Origin: Trichopria drosophilae
Lineage: Eukaryota > Arthropoda > Insecta > Hymenoptera > Diapriidae
DNA length: 64,000 nt
Direction of reading: 5' to 3'
NCBI GenBank assembly: GCA_030407085.1
Contig: CM059583.1
Span: forward strand, 80,810,001-80,874,000
Made by a program: the position numbers and the translations under genes. How positions within the stretch are numbered: position 1 is the stretch's first letter; the number at the start of each line of letters is the position of its first letter. Positions 46,231-56,343 of the stretch are shown piece by piece. The notes beneath the pieces are model-generated. The model saw only the letters and a program-made list of their open reading frames with translations. It was not told where the DNA came from and did not search any database.

Positions 46231-48633
46231 TTATGCCTCTCTCACTATATTTGTTTCTGCTGGTGCAGAAAACTCGATGGCGAAGATGGATTTGTCATCG
46301 AAGTCAACAAGGACGATGTCAGGCTTATTGGCTGATGTTTGCCTGCTCGACGGGAACGAGTAATTCCAGTATATTCGGCACGACTCATTCCCGACTACGG
46401 ATTCAATATCAGTGGGGATATACGGCAAAACGGGGGTTGCATCAATACCATAAGTGCTGCGAAGATGGTAATACAGCACATGAATTTCATGCTGATGTAC
46501 TAGCATCATCAGGGGATCCTCCGTTCGATTAATCACGTCGCAAGCTGTTTCGAGGACCAATCGGTCATGCATACACTCCAGGCTTAAAAGGCCACGACCT
46601 CCCATATTTCGGGGCAAATACAGTCGTTCCACGGAAGATCTTGGATGCAAACTGCGTTGCATACAAATCATCTTCCGTGTGCTTCGGTCAAGATCCCTTA
46701 GCTCGTCAACGTTCCACTTCAGTGCTCCAAAAGAATAGAGCACTGGTGATACGGCCAACATATTCGTGGCTGCCACCTTATTTCTCCCGGTCAATTCTGA
46801 TGACCAGATCTGACGGAGAATGCGCCGGTATTTTTTAATGATGGTGGTTTTAGCAGCCTGCACGTCCTGGACATGCCTTTGAGGTACGCCCAGGTATGTG
46901 TAGGCTTCTTCGGCGCTAAGGTGGCGGATGACAATTCCGTTGACGAGCTCTATATCGTTGTTATGGGAGCCTGACCTTCCTCTGTGCAAATGAACGACTG
47001 CACACTTGTCCAATCCGAATTCCATGCCGATATCTCTCGAGTATGTGAGGGCGATGTTCAGAGATCGATGTAATTAATCTTCGCCTGATGCGTATAATTT
47101 AAGATCATCCATATCGAAAAGATGGGTGATCTTATGTACACGTTGACCAGGCGGTCCACACATGTACCCTTGAGATTTCCGGAGAGCAACGGATAAAGGC
47201 AATAGTGAGATGCAGAAGAGCAGAGGACTCAGAGAATCTCCCTGATAGACACCTCTTTGGAATTGATCCAGTCTAGACATGGTTCGACGCTTGCCCGATG
47301 TCATGACAAAGCGTGTTTTCCAAAGAGGCATCATGTCTTCTACAATTCTCACTATGTTTGGGTGGACATGAAGGCGTTTGCGCAACAAGCTTAAAAGCTC
47401 GTGCGATGTTGAGTCATACGCCTTCATGTAATCCAGCCAGGCTATCGACAGGTTACGCTTGTACTGGACTGCGTCCTGACAAATACACCTGTCGATAAGC
47501 AAGTTGTCCTTGCAGCCGGATACACCCATTTTGCAGCCTCGTTGTTCTACTATCCGTTGCCACACCGGTTTCACGGATTTCTCAATACGTTCGTTCAAGA
47601 TGTTAGTGAACAATTTGTATAACGTATTGAGACACGTGATCGGTCTATGGATTTTGGGATTAGTGTCGTTCGGCCCTCCACCAGCCAGTGCGGAATGGGT
47701 TGGTCTCCATTTATATAAGAGGTGAATATTCGGGCTAGGTGTTGTTGGACAGAAGTGAAATTCTTCCACCAATAGTTGTTAATTCCATCCCAGCCCGGCG
47801 AGGAGAAATTCTTCGCTCCTGTGATGGCATTTTTCACCTCTAATGCACTGACGGGTGGGCAATCTTCACTTTGTTGTGTGACTTCGTCGCACAACTCGGT
47901 GAAGATTTCAATACCTGGAGTGTCTGCATTAAGCCTAGATGTTTTCTCGTAGATGCTCCCCCAGAATTCCTCAACTGCGGCCATCGACGGAAACTCGCTT
48001 GAGGCTGCGATACGATGTTTGAAGATGTTGGAAGGATTCGTCCAAAATATTGAGTTTTGTCGAATTCCTTCTTCCCGTCTTTGCAGCCTCTTTTTGGCAT
48101 CGGCCAAAACCCGAATTTTATCCGCTAAACGTTGCTTGATGTTGAGCAACTTCAGCTTGTTCAGTGTGATAGTACGTCCGCAGTTGATGTGCGAACTTTT
48201 TGACTTTAGCCGTAAATGAACGGCCAGATGTTAAATAGTCGATCACACACTGAACTCGGGAAGCGAGCTTCCGTGTCAGTCGAATCTTGCCGTTCAATTG
48301 AGACATGCGTTTTGTAATCTGCCGACTCCCCGATATCTGTGTCAGATTTCGCGGAGTCACCAGATCACTTGCAGCCTCGTAAACGGCATAATTGACTTGC
48401 CATAGGTCGCAGTCATCTGGAAGAGCATCCAGAAGTAGGCTATTTGCTCTGTCTAATTCTCGTTGTTTAGGCAAAATTTTTGTTGTCAAATTTTGCCTAA
48501 ACACGAGTGTCGTGCTTTCGTAATGTGGAGCATCTCTCCCAGCACCGCGTACGGGCTCAGTTGTTATTGCCCGCACATCCGGTACCGGTTGACAGCTGGG
48601 AACAACGAAACCCGTCCGCCTCAGATAGGCCAC
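46231..48633 (-). pseudogene. R4/Dong-like ORF: reverse transcriptase with restriction-like endonuclease
   Basis: Single-ORF LINE protein in pieces. From 48633 an N-terminal helical region runs to 48118. After a shift the frame 48149-47680 has GWDGINNYWWKNF and TTLIPK. After a second shift the original frame resumes with NPKIHRPITCLNTLYK, LDYMKAYDSTSH, GVYQGDSLSPLLF and DMDDLKLYA. A TAA at 47074-47076 interrupts it, then the same frame runs from about 47070 to 46231. The C-terminus has KPDIVLVDFDDKSIFAIEFS, the restriction-like endonuclease motif (PD...E) that replaces the APE domain in R2/R4-group elements. Two frameshifts and one stop are seen, so this copy is inactive. The MDDLKLYA catalytic motif favours R4/Dong over R2. 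Confidence 0.83.
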
Positions 48634-48710
48634 ATAATCATCTGAAGCATCTGAAGCAGCCCGATGGTCAGGAGCCCTGCGCGTTATTCGATGTGTAACC
48701 GCAAATACAG

Positions 48711-48737
48711 GGAGTAGGGTGGTTAGCCCTACTCCCC
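48711..48737. repeat. Hairpin in the terminal repeat of the R4-like LINE
   Basis: GGGAGTAGGG and CCCTACTCCC form a perfect 10-bp stem around a 7-nt loop. The copy at the other end (around 46200-46226) keeps it with one extra base. A structure conserved in both UTR copies may be a recognition element for the element's own reverse transcriptase. Confidence 0.6.
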
Positions 48738-48941
48738 GTTGTTATGCCTCTCTCTTTTGTCTCTTACCTCGCCATCCACTGGGGTTGGTTACCCAATCTC
48801 TGGCAAGGTTGCTAAGAGTCCAGGGCCCACCGGCTTTAATAAGCACACGTGGAGGTGAGAGTAGGCCATTTGGGAAGATAGGCTAAGATGCGGCTTTTTG
48901 CATAGCCGCATTGTGTTACGCGTCATTCCCTTTGGGCCCCT

Positions 48942-48985
48942 TATTATTATTATTACTATTATTATTATTATTATTATTATATTGA
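48942..48985. repeat. (TAA)n / (ATT)n microsatellite
   Basis: About 44 bp of ATT trinucleotide repeat with one substitution, adjoining the 5' end of the R4-like LINE. Probably its insertion target. Confidence 0.92.
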
Positions 48986-49372
48986 ATAATAAGAATCCGT
49001 TGTTAATTTAAAAAAAATATTATCCAATTGTCCTGCCGTACATTTAAAATTTGTATTGTTTACTGCAAAACAGTTATGATTAAAAAATTAAGATAATCTA
49101 GAAAACGTGTTAAAAAAAATATGCTTCGTAAAATATGATCGCATTATAGAAGTTTTATTGTAAAATAATATTCTTAGAGAAAATAGTTTTTCGTAATTTT
49201 GTGGGGTCTTACACGTATTTTTACTTTGGGAGGCAGACTTTCAGTTCTTTGCAATCATATTTTGTAAAACATTCTTGTATCATTAACGAATTAAGTAACT
49301 GTTAATTATTTTGATACTTTTCACTTCTTTAAATATAGATAAAATGATTGTATTGGTGCATTGTATTGTATA
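48986..49372. other. AT-rich spacer
   Basis: No gene, repeat unit or motif recognised between the (ATT)n tract and the TIR element starting at 49373. Confidence 0.5.
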
Positions 49373-49951
49373 CAGGGTGATTCAAAAGTATGGAAACGCC
49401 TAAATATCTCAGCGAGACTGCATTTTCGGGGAAATCTTAAATACAAAACTTGAAGGATTTTTCTATGACTATTTAATGGTACCACTGAATTTGACCTTGA
49501 AGATTATTCCAAGGTCAGGTTTATTTTTTAAAATGGAAACTTCTATTTTTTTCACGGATTCGGAAAAAGCACAAAATTTCACGGCGGAATATACTATGGC
49601 CTTTTTTTCGACAAGGTCATTTCAAGGATAAATTTAAAACTCCTGGCACTGCGAATTAACTCAGCAAGAGGTCATTTTCGGGGAAAATGTTTCAGACAAA
49701 AGTTGCAGGATTTTTCCCGGGCTATTTTATGGTAGCACAGAACTTGATCTTGAACATGACCTTGAAGGTTATTTCACGGATTCGGAAAGAGCAAATTACG
49801 ATAGGTTTTGTTTAAAATAAATAATTTAAGCAGTTTAACACCGGGCTTTAGACCTACCAATGAAAAAAATAGGAAGTTGTTCAAAACCTGGATAACCTAT
49901 TCCCCAAGCATGCAGGAAACTTAACGGAAGGGATATTCTAGAGACCTCAAC

Positions 49952-50635
49952 CAGAGATTAGTAGGGAGATCGCTCAGTTCCCTGATTTACACGCGAATTT
50001 GGTGGAATTCGATCGTCGCGTTGGATTAGATTTATCCGGAACTACGTAGCAAAAAAGTGGTACATCGGGTAAAACAGATGCTGCAGGGGTAAAACAGAGC
50101 ATCATTGGGAAGGCGCCTCGTAGCGACATTGCCGTTTCAGCGATTGTACCGCCTGCACCCCTCACCACCCATATTCGTTCGGTTGTCTTCGCCGGCGCTG
50201 AACCAGTACTCGAGAGGAGAACGGGGTTCCCGGGGAACGTAAGAGTGAAGGATAGCCGTGCGGACGCTAACGAGGGGCGCGGGGCGCGTAAGAGTTTAAA
50301 ACAAATGACTGCGAGCAGAAATTTAAATACAATTTCTAGATTTAAATAGAATGTAGTTCTCTGTAGCTAAGTGGTCTAGATGTCCGGCTTGTAATACACG
50401 TTAAGTCGCAAACGGTGCGTCGCGTCCCTTTTTTTTAATTTTTAAATAATTTTTTTAAATAATACGTACGCCTTCCCAATGATTCTCTGTTTTACCCCTG
50501 AAGCATCTGTTTTACCCGATGTACCACCTTTTCGCTACGTAGTTCCGGGTAAATCTAATCCAACGCGACGATCGAATTCCACCAAATCTGTCGCGTGTAA
50601 ATCAGGGAACTGAGCGATCTCCCTACTAAACTCTG
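49952..50635. mobile_element. hAT-like MITE inserted in the minus-strand Penelope copy
   Basis: TIRs CAGAGATTAGTAGGGAGATC (49952) and the complement of the right end (CAGAGTTTAGTAGGGAG, ending 50635) extend for about 150 bp, through ACGCGA, CGACGATCGAATTCCACC-type and GGTAAAACAG blocks. A 7-bp duplication CCTCAAC flanks it (49945-49951, 50636-50642). CAGAG termini fit hAT rules; a hAT duplication would normally be 8 bp, so one base may have mutated. Inside, a tRNA-like segment lies at about 50356-50428. Confidence 0.82.
50356..50436 (+). pseudogene. tRNA-Thr-like module in the MITE
   Basis: An A-box-like TAGCTAAGTGG (50364-50374) is followed by TCCGGCTTGTAATAC, which resembles the anticodon arm of tRNA-Thr (UGU) with loop CTTGTAA, then a weak B-box-like region (GTGCGTCGCGTCC) and a run of eight T that would stop Pol III. 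The acceptor ends do not pair, so this is not a functional tRNA. The related copy at 6.4 kb lacks the anticodon part. Confidence 0.45.
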
Positions 50636-50640
50636 CCTCA

Positions 50641-50671
50641 ACGTTTCTGATCTATTTTGATCCCTCTTCAG
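50641..50671 (-). ncRNA. Hammerhead-like motif, minus-strand Penelope copy (degenerate)
   Basis: On the minus strand: CTGAAGA, hairpin GGATC-AAAATA-GATCA, then GAAACG. The closing base pair next to GAAA is lost compared with the copy at 52318. See that entry for interpretation. Confidence 0.4.
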
Positions 50672-50730
50672 GAGGTAATGATTAACGAGAAGAAATCGTT
50701 AATGCCCTATGCTTGAGATGGGCAGCCTTT

Positions 50731-51645
50731 TTATAGGTAATCTTTTAGTGGAAAACGAAAGTGCGATTTCATCTGTAACAAAAGCTCTTCGTAAACAATA
50801 TTTAAATTATGGGTGTCCTCATTTTTATTGAGGGGATTTCGTTGAAGTTTAATGTGAAACATTTCCGATAATCTCCGGTGAAAAAAGTTTTGTTCAGTGT
50901 CTAATATTTTTATATTAGTCCAGTCAAAATCATGATCATATTCTAATTTATGGTCTGTGATTACATTGTTTGGTGCCTCTCTACGAATGTTTGATTCGTG
51001 TTCTTTAATTCTAGCCTTCAAACATCTTTTTGTTTCACCAATATATGTGGCATCGCAATCGTAACAAGAGATACAGTATACCGAATTATTTTTTTCCCAT
51101 TTATCGATTTTATCTTTCCCTTTCTTTATTATGCCTGTTAAATTATGTTCCATCATTGTCACCGTTACAATGTTCCAATCTTTTAATTTGTGTTTTAAAC
51201 TTTGATGCAGACCGTTAATATATGGAATTTTTATGTAGTACTTTGTGTTGCCATTGTCTAGTTTTGAATTATTATTTGTATATGTACTGATACGTTTGTT
51301 TATGCGTTCAATAATTAAATGTTTTGGGTAGTTATTTTCTTGTAGTGACTTAACTATTATATTTTTGTTTTCATTGTAAAATTTCGGTTCAGCGTATTTT
51401 ATCGATCTGTCTACTAAATTATCTATTATTGGCAATTTCTGTGAAATTGGATGGTGCGAGTTAAAATTTAGGAATCTCCCTAAATATGTTGGTTTACGAT
51501 ACCAATTAAACTGTAGTGAATCTTTATTTCTGATCAGTATTAAATCTAAAAAGGATAATTTCTTGTTTTTTTTTCTATTTCAACTGTAAACTGTAATCTA
51601 GGGTGGTAGTTATTAAACACACGTATGCTTTCATTCACACCATCC
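50731..51645 (-). pseudogene. Penelope-like element: RT C-terminus and GIY-YIG endonuclease
   Basis: Minus-strand fragment of a Penelope-like retroelement. Reading from 51645: the end of the reverse transcriptase (LSFLDLILI, WYRKPTYLGRFLNF, HPISQKLPIIDNLVDRS), a linker, then a GIY-YIG endonuclease with VYCISCYDCDATYIGETKR and LKARIKEHESN, ending at TAA 50731. A run of A near 51570 causes a frameshift in the RT part. The last 234 codons are continuous. GIY-YIG plus this RT tail is diagnostic of Penelope-like elements. The RT catalytic part is missing (5' truncated). Downstream on the same strand are a hammerhead-like motif and a 3' region interrupted by the hAT-like MITE. Confidence 0.88.
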
Positions 51646-51662
51646 CTCGGGATGCAGGTACC

Positions 51663-52259
51663 CAAAACATTTAATTATTGAACGCATAAACAAACGTATC
51701 AGTACATATACAAATAATAATTCAAAACTAGACAATGGCAACACAAAGTACTACATAAAAATTCCATATATTAACGGTCTGCATCAAAGTTTAAAACACA
51801 AATTAAAAGATTGGAACATTGTAATGGTGACAATGATGGAACATAATTTAACAGGCATAATAAAGAAAGGGAAAGATAAAATCGATAAATGGGAAAAAAA
51901 TAATTCGGTATACTGTATCTCTTGTAACGATTGCGATGCCACATATGTTGGTGAAACAAAAAGATGTTTGAAGGCTAGAATTAAAGAACACGAATCAAAC
52001 ATTCGTAGAGAGGCACCAAACAATGTAATCACAGACCATAAATTAGAATATGATCATGATTTTGACTGGACTAATATAAAAATATTAGACACTGAACAAA
52101 ACTTTTTTCACAGGAGATTATCGGAAATGTTTCACATTAAACTTTAACCAAATCCCCTCAATAAAAATGAGGACACGCCTAATTTAAATATAGTTTACGA
52201 AGACCTTTTTTTACAGATGAAATCGCACTTTCGTTTTCCACCAAAAGATTACCTATAAA
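51663..52259 (+). pseudogene. Second Penelope-like copy, opposite strand (GIY-YIG end)
   Basis: Plus-strand copy of the same family, starting within the linker (PKHLIIERINKRISTY) and carrying the GIY-YIG block (VYCISCNDCDATYVGETKR). A TAA at 52145-52147, where the sister copy reads Gln, truncates it; the frame then continues with similar sequence to 52258 but with changes. The two copies are head to head with only about 20 bp between their truncated 5' ends, an arrangement seen in Penelope insertions. Confidence 0.85.
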
Positions 52260-52309
52260 AGGGCTGCCCATCTCCAGCATAGGGCATTAACGATTTCTTC
52301 TCGTTAATC

Positions 52310-52355
52310 ATTACCTCCTGAAGAGGGATCAAAATAGATCCGAAACGTTGAGGTG
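52310..52355 (+). ncRNA. Hammerhead ribozyme-like motif downstream of the Penelope ORF
   Basis: CTGAAGA (52318-52324, matching the CUGANGA core), then a hairpin GGATC-AAAATA-GATCC, then GAAAC. ACCTC just upstream can pair with GAGGT just downstream as stem I, and ACGT between GAA and the presumed cleavage site could form the minimal palindromic stem III. Hammerheads are described in Penelope-like elements. One G (52325) is unpaired between the core and stem II, which departs from the consensus and may abolish activity. Confidence 0.5.
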
Positions 52356-52713
52356 TCTAGAATATCCCTTCCGTTAAGTTTCCTGCATGCTTGGGGAAGA
52401 GGTTATCCAGGTTTTGAACAACTTCCTACTTTTTTCATTGGTAGGTCTAAAGCCCGGTGTTAAACCGCTTTAATTATTTTGTTACGTCCGAATATGATAT
52501 GGTCGATTTTTCCGGCATGGTTACAGGGGTTTCCATTTAAAAAAATTAACTTGACCTCGAAATAATCTTCAAGGTCATATTCAAAGTCAAATTCAATGAT
52601 ACCATTAAATAGCCAGGGAAAAGTCCTTAAACTGTTGTATGAAACATTTCCCCCGAAAATGCACTCTCGCTGAGATATTTAGGCGTTTCCATACATTTGG
52701 ATTACCCGGTATA

Positions 52714-53870
52714 TCTATGGTGTATTGGTATATCTTTGCACCCGAATTAAACTTTGGTGGGAAGAATATTTTATATCTGAAATACTTTACTGGTGTAAAA
52801 CTTTGACTGAAAGGTTTCAGATCTATAAAATCTTTAATCGATGATAAAATTGTTCGCGCTAGTTTCGAGAAACGTCGAGAGCGAGAATTTTCTGGAACGT
52901 TCGAGTTGCCGGGAACCGCGGCGACGGCACGCACGCCGATGTCATGATTTTTATTGGCGGTATGGAGACGGGGGAGAGGGGAAGAGGCCCGGGCCTGCGG
53001 CTATCGCGACGAGCCGAGTCAGTCCGTATTGGAAAGGGATATCGACACGAGCTCCAGGGCGAAAACGGTGGTGTTTGTTACGCGAGCGAGAATCAACGTT
53101 AAAGTTAAAGACAGTGAAGTGTTTGATTAAGACTGCGTTTTAAAGCGGGCGATCGAATCGCGCTTTTGAAAGCAGGGTGTAACTGTGAGCGTTTTGTGCG
53201 ATTTTGTGTGGTTGATTTTTGCACCGGAACGGTGGGACCGAGGTGTGGTCACCGATCCTGGGCGGGCGCAGGAACGTGGCAACTAGGCTGCAGCGTCTGG
53301 GGCTAAAGACGTCGAGACGCCTGTGTGAACGGTCATTGGGACCATCTCTGCGCTGCCCGTGGGTCTGTTAGTGGAGGCGTAGCGTAAGTTATAGTTTCTA
53401 GTTTCGTAGTTTCTAAGTGCAATTGAATGATCATTCAAGTTTACATTTATTTTCGTTTTGCATTTTTCTCAACTGTTATTTCAACCTCTATTTTCACCAT
53501 CTTTATCTTGTAATTATTAGATTTTTATTAATAAAGTTTCTAGCTTGTTCCGGCGTTTTTCCCTAAACTGAGGGGTTTTTATACCGATACAAATTTATTT
53601 TTGTTTTACCACGAAAACGTGTGTTTTTTCTTGTCTGAACCTGTGACTCACTCTACCCGTCCTTTGAATCCGGCCTCGAGTATTCGAAATACGACACTGA
53701 ACTAGCCCCCACCCTATTTAAATTATATGTTTCCGCCATAAAATACTTTTGAGTAGTATTTAAGTGTGTCCAGGCAAGAGGTCAAGAAGAGATACCAGCT
53801 TACCAGTGCGGGGACAACTGGAAAATCTCGATAAAGCCGCGCAGTGTCAAACATCATTGACCTCTTGACA
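52714..53870. other. GC-richer non-coding stretch with an AATAAA signal
   Basis: A 100-codon frame at 52841-53143 has no recognisable domain. AATAAA occurs near 53529. The alternation of GC-rich and AT-rich blocks would fit an LTR or UTR, but no matching termini, duplication or primer site could be defined. Confidence 0.4.
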
Positions 53871-55020
53871 ATTCATGATCACGTGGATAAAATACCCGAA
53901 GGCTAGAGCATCATCTTCAATTTTACCAATCCAATTCTTATCTCTTCCTTTCAACTACCTGCATTATTCCCTCCCACCTCCCATTAGCTGTCCGTTAATT
54001 GCAACTCAAGCAATTGAACGGAATCATCGAATTACTCATAAAAGCATCCTCTTGTGTACGAATATTTTCATTACACACTCGATGTGCGAGTTCCCATCCC
54101 CTCTATCGCCCCTTCGGCGCTCCATCGTTCGTCGTTTTCACACGCGTGCCCGTTCCATTTTCTCCCCCACCGCGGCTACGCATCCGACATCATCCGTTCG
54201 CTTGTTCGTTACCAAGTCTCCCTCTCTCCCCCCGCTGGATCTTTCCATGTAACGGCCTCGACTTCTTCGCAGCCGCGACGCGCGAGAGTCCGATGTTCCT
54301 TTCCTCTCCCCACCACGGCTGCGCATCCGCCAGCCGTCCAAATCGTTCGAACGTCAAATGGACGTTACATGTCGCGCGCCCGCGCGCCGATTCCCTCCCC
54401 TTGGCTCGCCTGTATTGCGCAGCCCCCCACCAATACTCATCTTTCTTCGTCGGACTCATACAGCCTTTGCTGCGTCCGCCTCACCCCCTCCCCGCCTTCT
54501 CCTACGTGCATCCATACATGTTCGGCGACTTGAGTTGGCGCCAGCTTCTCATGCCCGAGTCGACAGTCGCCCCTCGGCAAATCTTCACGGCATACGGGAA
54601 ATGCCATAATCCGATGGCTGCCGCCACTCCACCAGGAGTTTTCATATCAAGAGCCTATATCCCGTCCGTCTTTCTCCTGGACACGGAAATCTCCGTCGTC
54701 CCTCTTCGTCGCTCTGAGACGTTTCCGTATACTCTCTCTCTCTCTCTCTTACATATTAGCGAATGTAATTACTCCCTTCTTACCTCCTTACAACGACAAG
54801 TCTTGTTACGTCATCCCCCTCCCCCCTCCCCCTTTCGTAATTTCGTCCGGTATTGTTGTCCTTTTCCGGCAGCATGCCCGTCTGATATTGCCTTCCTTAT
54901 CCTCCTTACCAATGATGCTATACGCCGATGGATCTTACGGCGGCGCGACGATTGCTTTACACTGATATATATGATATGGATAGGCTATAGGGAGTCAAAA
55001 CGTGGGACAATTTGAAGGTT
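53871..55020. other. Strongly pyrimidine-biased region without convincing gene
   Basis: The plus strand is rich in C and T (many CCCTCCCC and CTCTCTCT words). This produces long overlapping frames in two or more phases, the longest 338 codons from 53999. None has a known motif; composition (Pro/Ser/Arg/Leu) is what the base bias alone would give. It could be a GC-rich upstream region of a gene outside the clone, but this is unproven. Confidence 0.5.
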
Positions 55021-55180
55021 TCTGTTCTAAGGCGTTTGGTATGAAATGGAGGGGGTATAGTTCCCGAAGACGATCCGAAACCACCCGACTGCGTCCGAAT
55101 CGGCCCATTCGGCCACAGAACCACAGATTCGTCATTTGTATCACTGTGAAATTCTGATTTTCACAAGTGTGACTTTTTAG

Positions 55181-55188
55181 TATAAAAA
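55181..55188 (+). promoter_or_regulatory. Isolated TATA box
   Basis: TATAAAAA followed by GGAGCTC fits a canonical core promoter TATA element. About 30 bp downstream is a CGCTACGATTTCGG stretch where initiation could occur. No coding frame follows within several hundred bases, so it may be an LTR or relict promoter. Confidence 0.35.
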
Positions 55189-55209
55189 GGAGCTCTGCGT
55201 TCGCTACGA

Positions 55210-56343
55210 TTTCGGACGAAATATTTTGAATTTATATTCTTTACTAATTTTTTCCGTACAATTGATTGGTAATATTATTTAATAAATGATTTTGTATTGA
55301 TTATAAAAAAAAATGCATTTTAACCTTTTCCAGACGAAACGAAATTATCAGAAAATATACCGGAAATTCTTTCATATCAGGTATAATTTTGTTTTTCACA
55401 ATACTGTTTAATAATTTAAGAAACGTTAGTAACTTATTTCCCTCCTTTTTGCACTTTTTTTTAAAGAAAGCAAAAAAATGATTTCCATTACAAAATGTGA
55501 AAGTAATTTCTTTTCATACTAATTAAAATAAGTTGTTTGTGAAGAATAGAATCAGTGTTTAATTATATTAATAATAATTCATTTATTAGATTTTATCTAT
55601 TAATAAAGAAGCCAAGATATGTACATAATGACTTTCGAATTATTTAATTATAAAAGACTTTAAAACTTAGACAGTTTTAGCAGATACGAGACAATTTTGT
55701 ATGATTGTTCAGAAATTCAATCCCTCTTTCATTTGAGTTCCCGAGTAAAAATGATTTATATAGAGTAGAGTGGTTGAAAGAAACACTTCAGTTTTTTTTT
55801 AAGTTTCACTCTCCAAATATCTTCCAAATAGCAAAGAAAGATTCCGGAATTTTTTATTTTTAAAAAATATTTAGAGACTACGCTCTCGCCTTTTGTGCAA
55901 AAATCATTAAAATTATAAATTTAATTTTTTTTAACATGTGAAAATGTCAACATTTTTTTCGATATCAACTATAAACCTCTTCAGATTTATGAACAAGAAA
56001 CGTCACATTTTGTACGGCTTAAAAAAATAATATTCTAAACAATATACAGCAATAAATAATGAAAAAAAAACAAGTACAAAAATATTTGGTAAACACCGGT
56101 TTGAAATCCAAAAAATACATCTTGTTTTCGATGTACTTTTGCCTCCTTATTAGGAATATGACATATGAAATTGGCCCTCGGCTATATCTTTGCCGCCATT
56201 TTGAAAAAAAAAAACAGTAAAAAATTATGATTATTCTGATTTTTGGCTCTTTTTTTTAAATTTCCCGCAAAATATTTTCCAATTGTACAACATTATATAT
56301 TATATCATACAATTGTATGTGTTCGTTTATAATCATATATAAA
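55210..56343. other. AT-rich spacer
   Basis: Homopolymer-rich sequence with only short frames. Nothing recognised. Confidence 0.5.

Larger units (their letters stand above)
46141..48941 (-). mobile_element. R4/Dong-like LINE next to (TAA)n, with terminal direct repeats
   Basis: Minus-strand element from about 48941 (GGGGCCCAAAGGG, directly against a (TAA)n tract) to about 46141. A block of about 105 bp lies both upstream of the ORF (48652-48758) and at the 3' end (46141-46245) in the same orientation, over 90% identical by eye. It includes a hairpin GGGAGTAGGG...CCCTACTCCC. Dong-type LINEs are known to insert in TAA repeats, which fits the flank. Confidence 0.72.
49373..52709. mobile_element. 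TIR element (host of the Penelope pair)
   Basis: The left arm starts CAGGGTGATTCAAAAGTATG (49373) and the right arm ends with its approximate complement at 52709. The GGAAACGCCTAAATATCTC block is identical in both. TATA lies on both sides (49369-49372, 52710-52713). The arms extend inward about 200 bp or more (AATCTTCAAGGTCA blocks near 49490 and 52565). The centre has been replaced by the Penelope-like copies. Non-autonomous; TATA or TA target. Confidence 0.7.

Noticed and set aside
53999..55015. 338-codon plus-strand open frame
   Set aside because: Overlaps other long frames in different phases, lacks any domain, and its composition follows from the C/T bias of the DNA.
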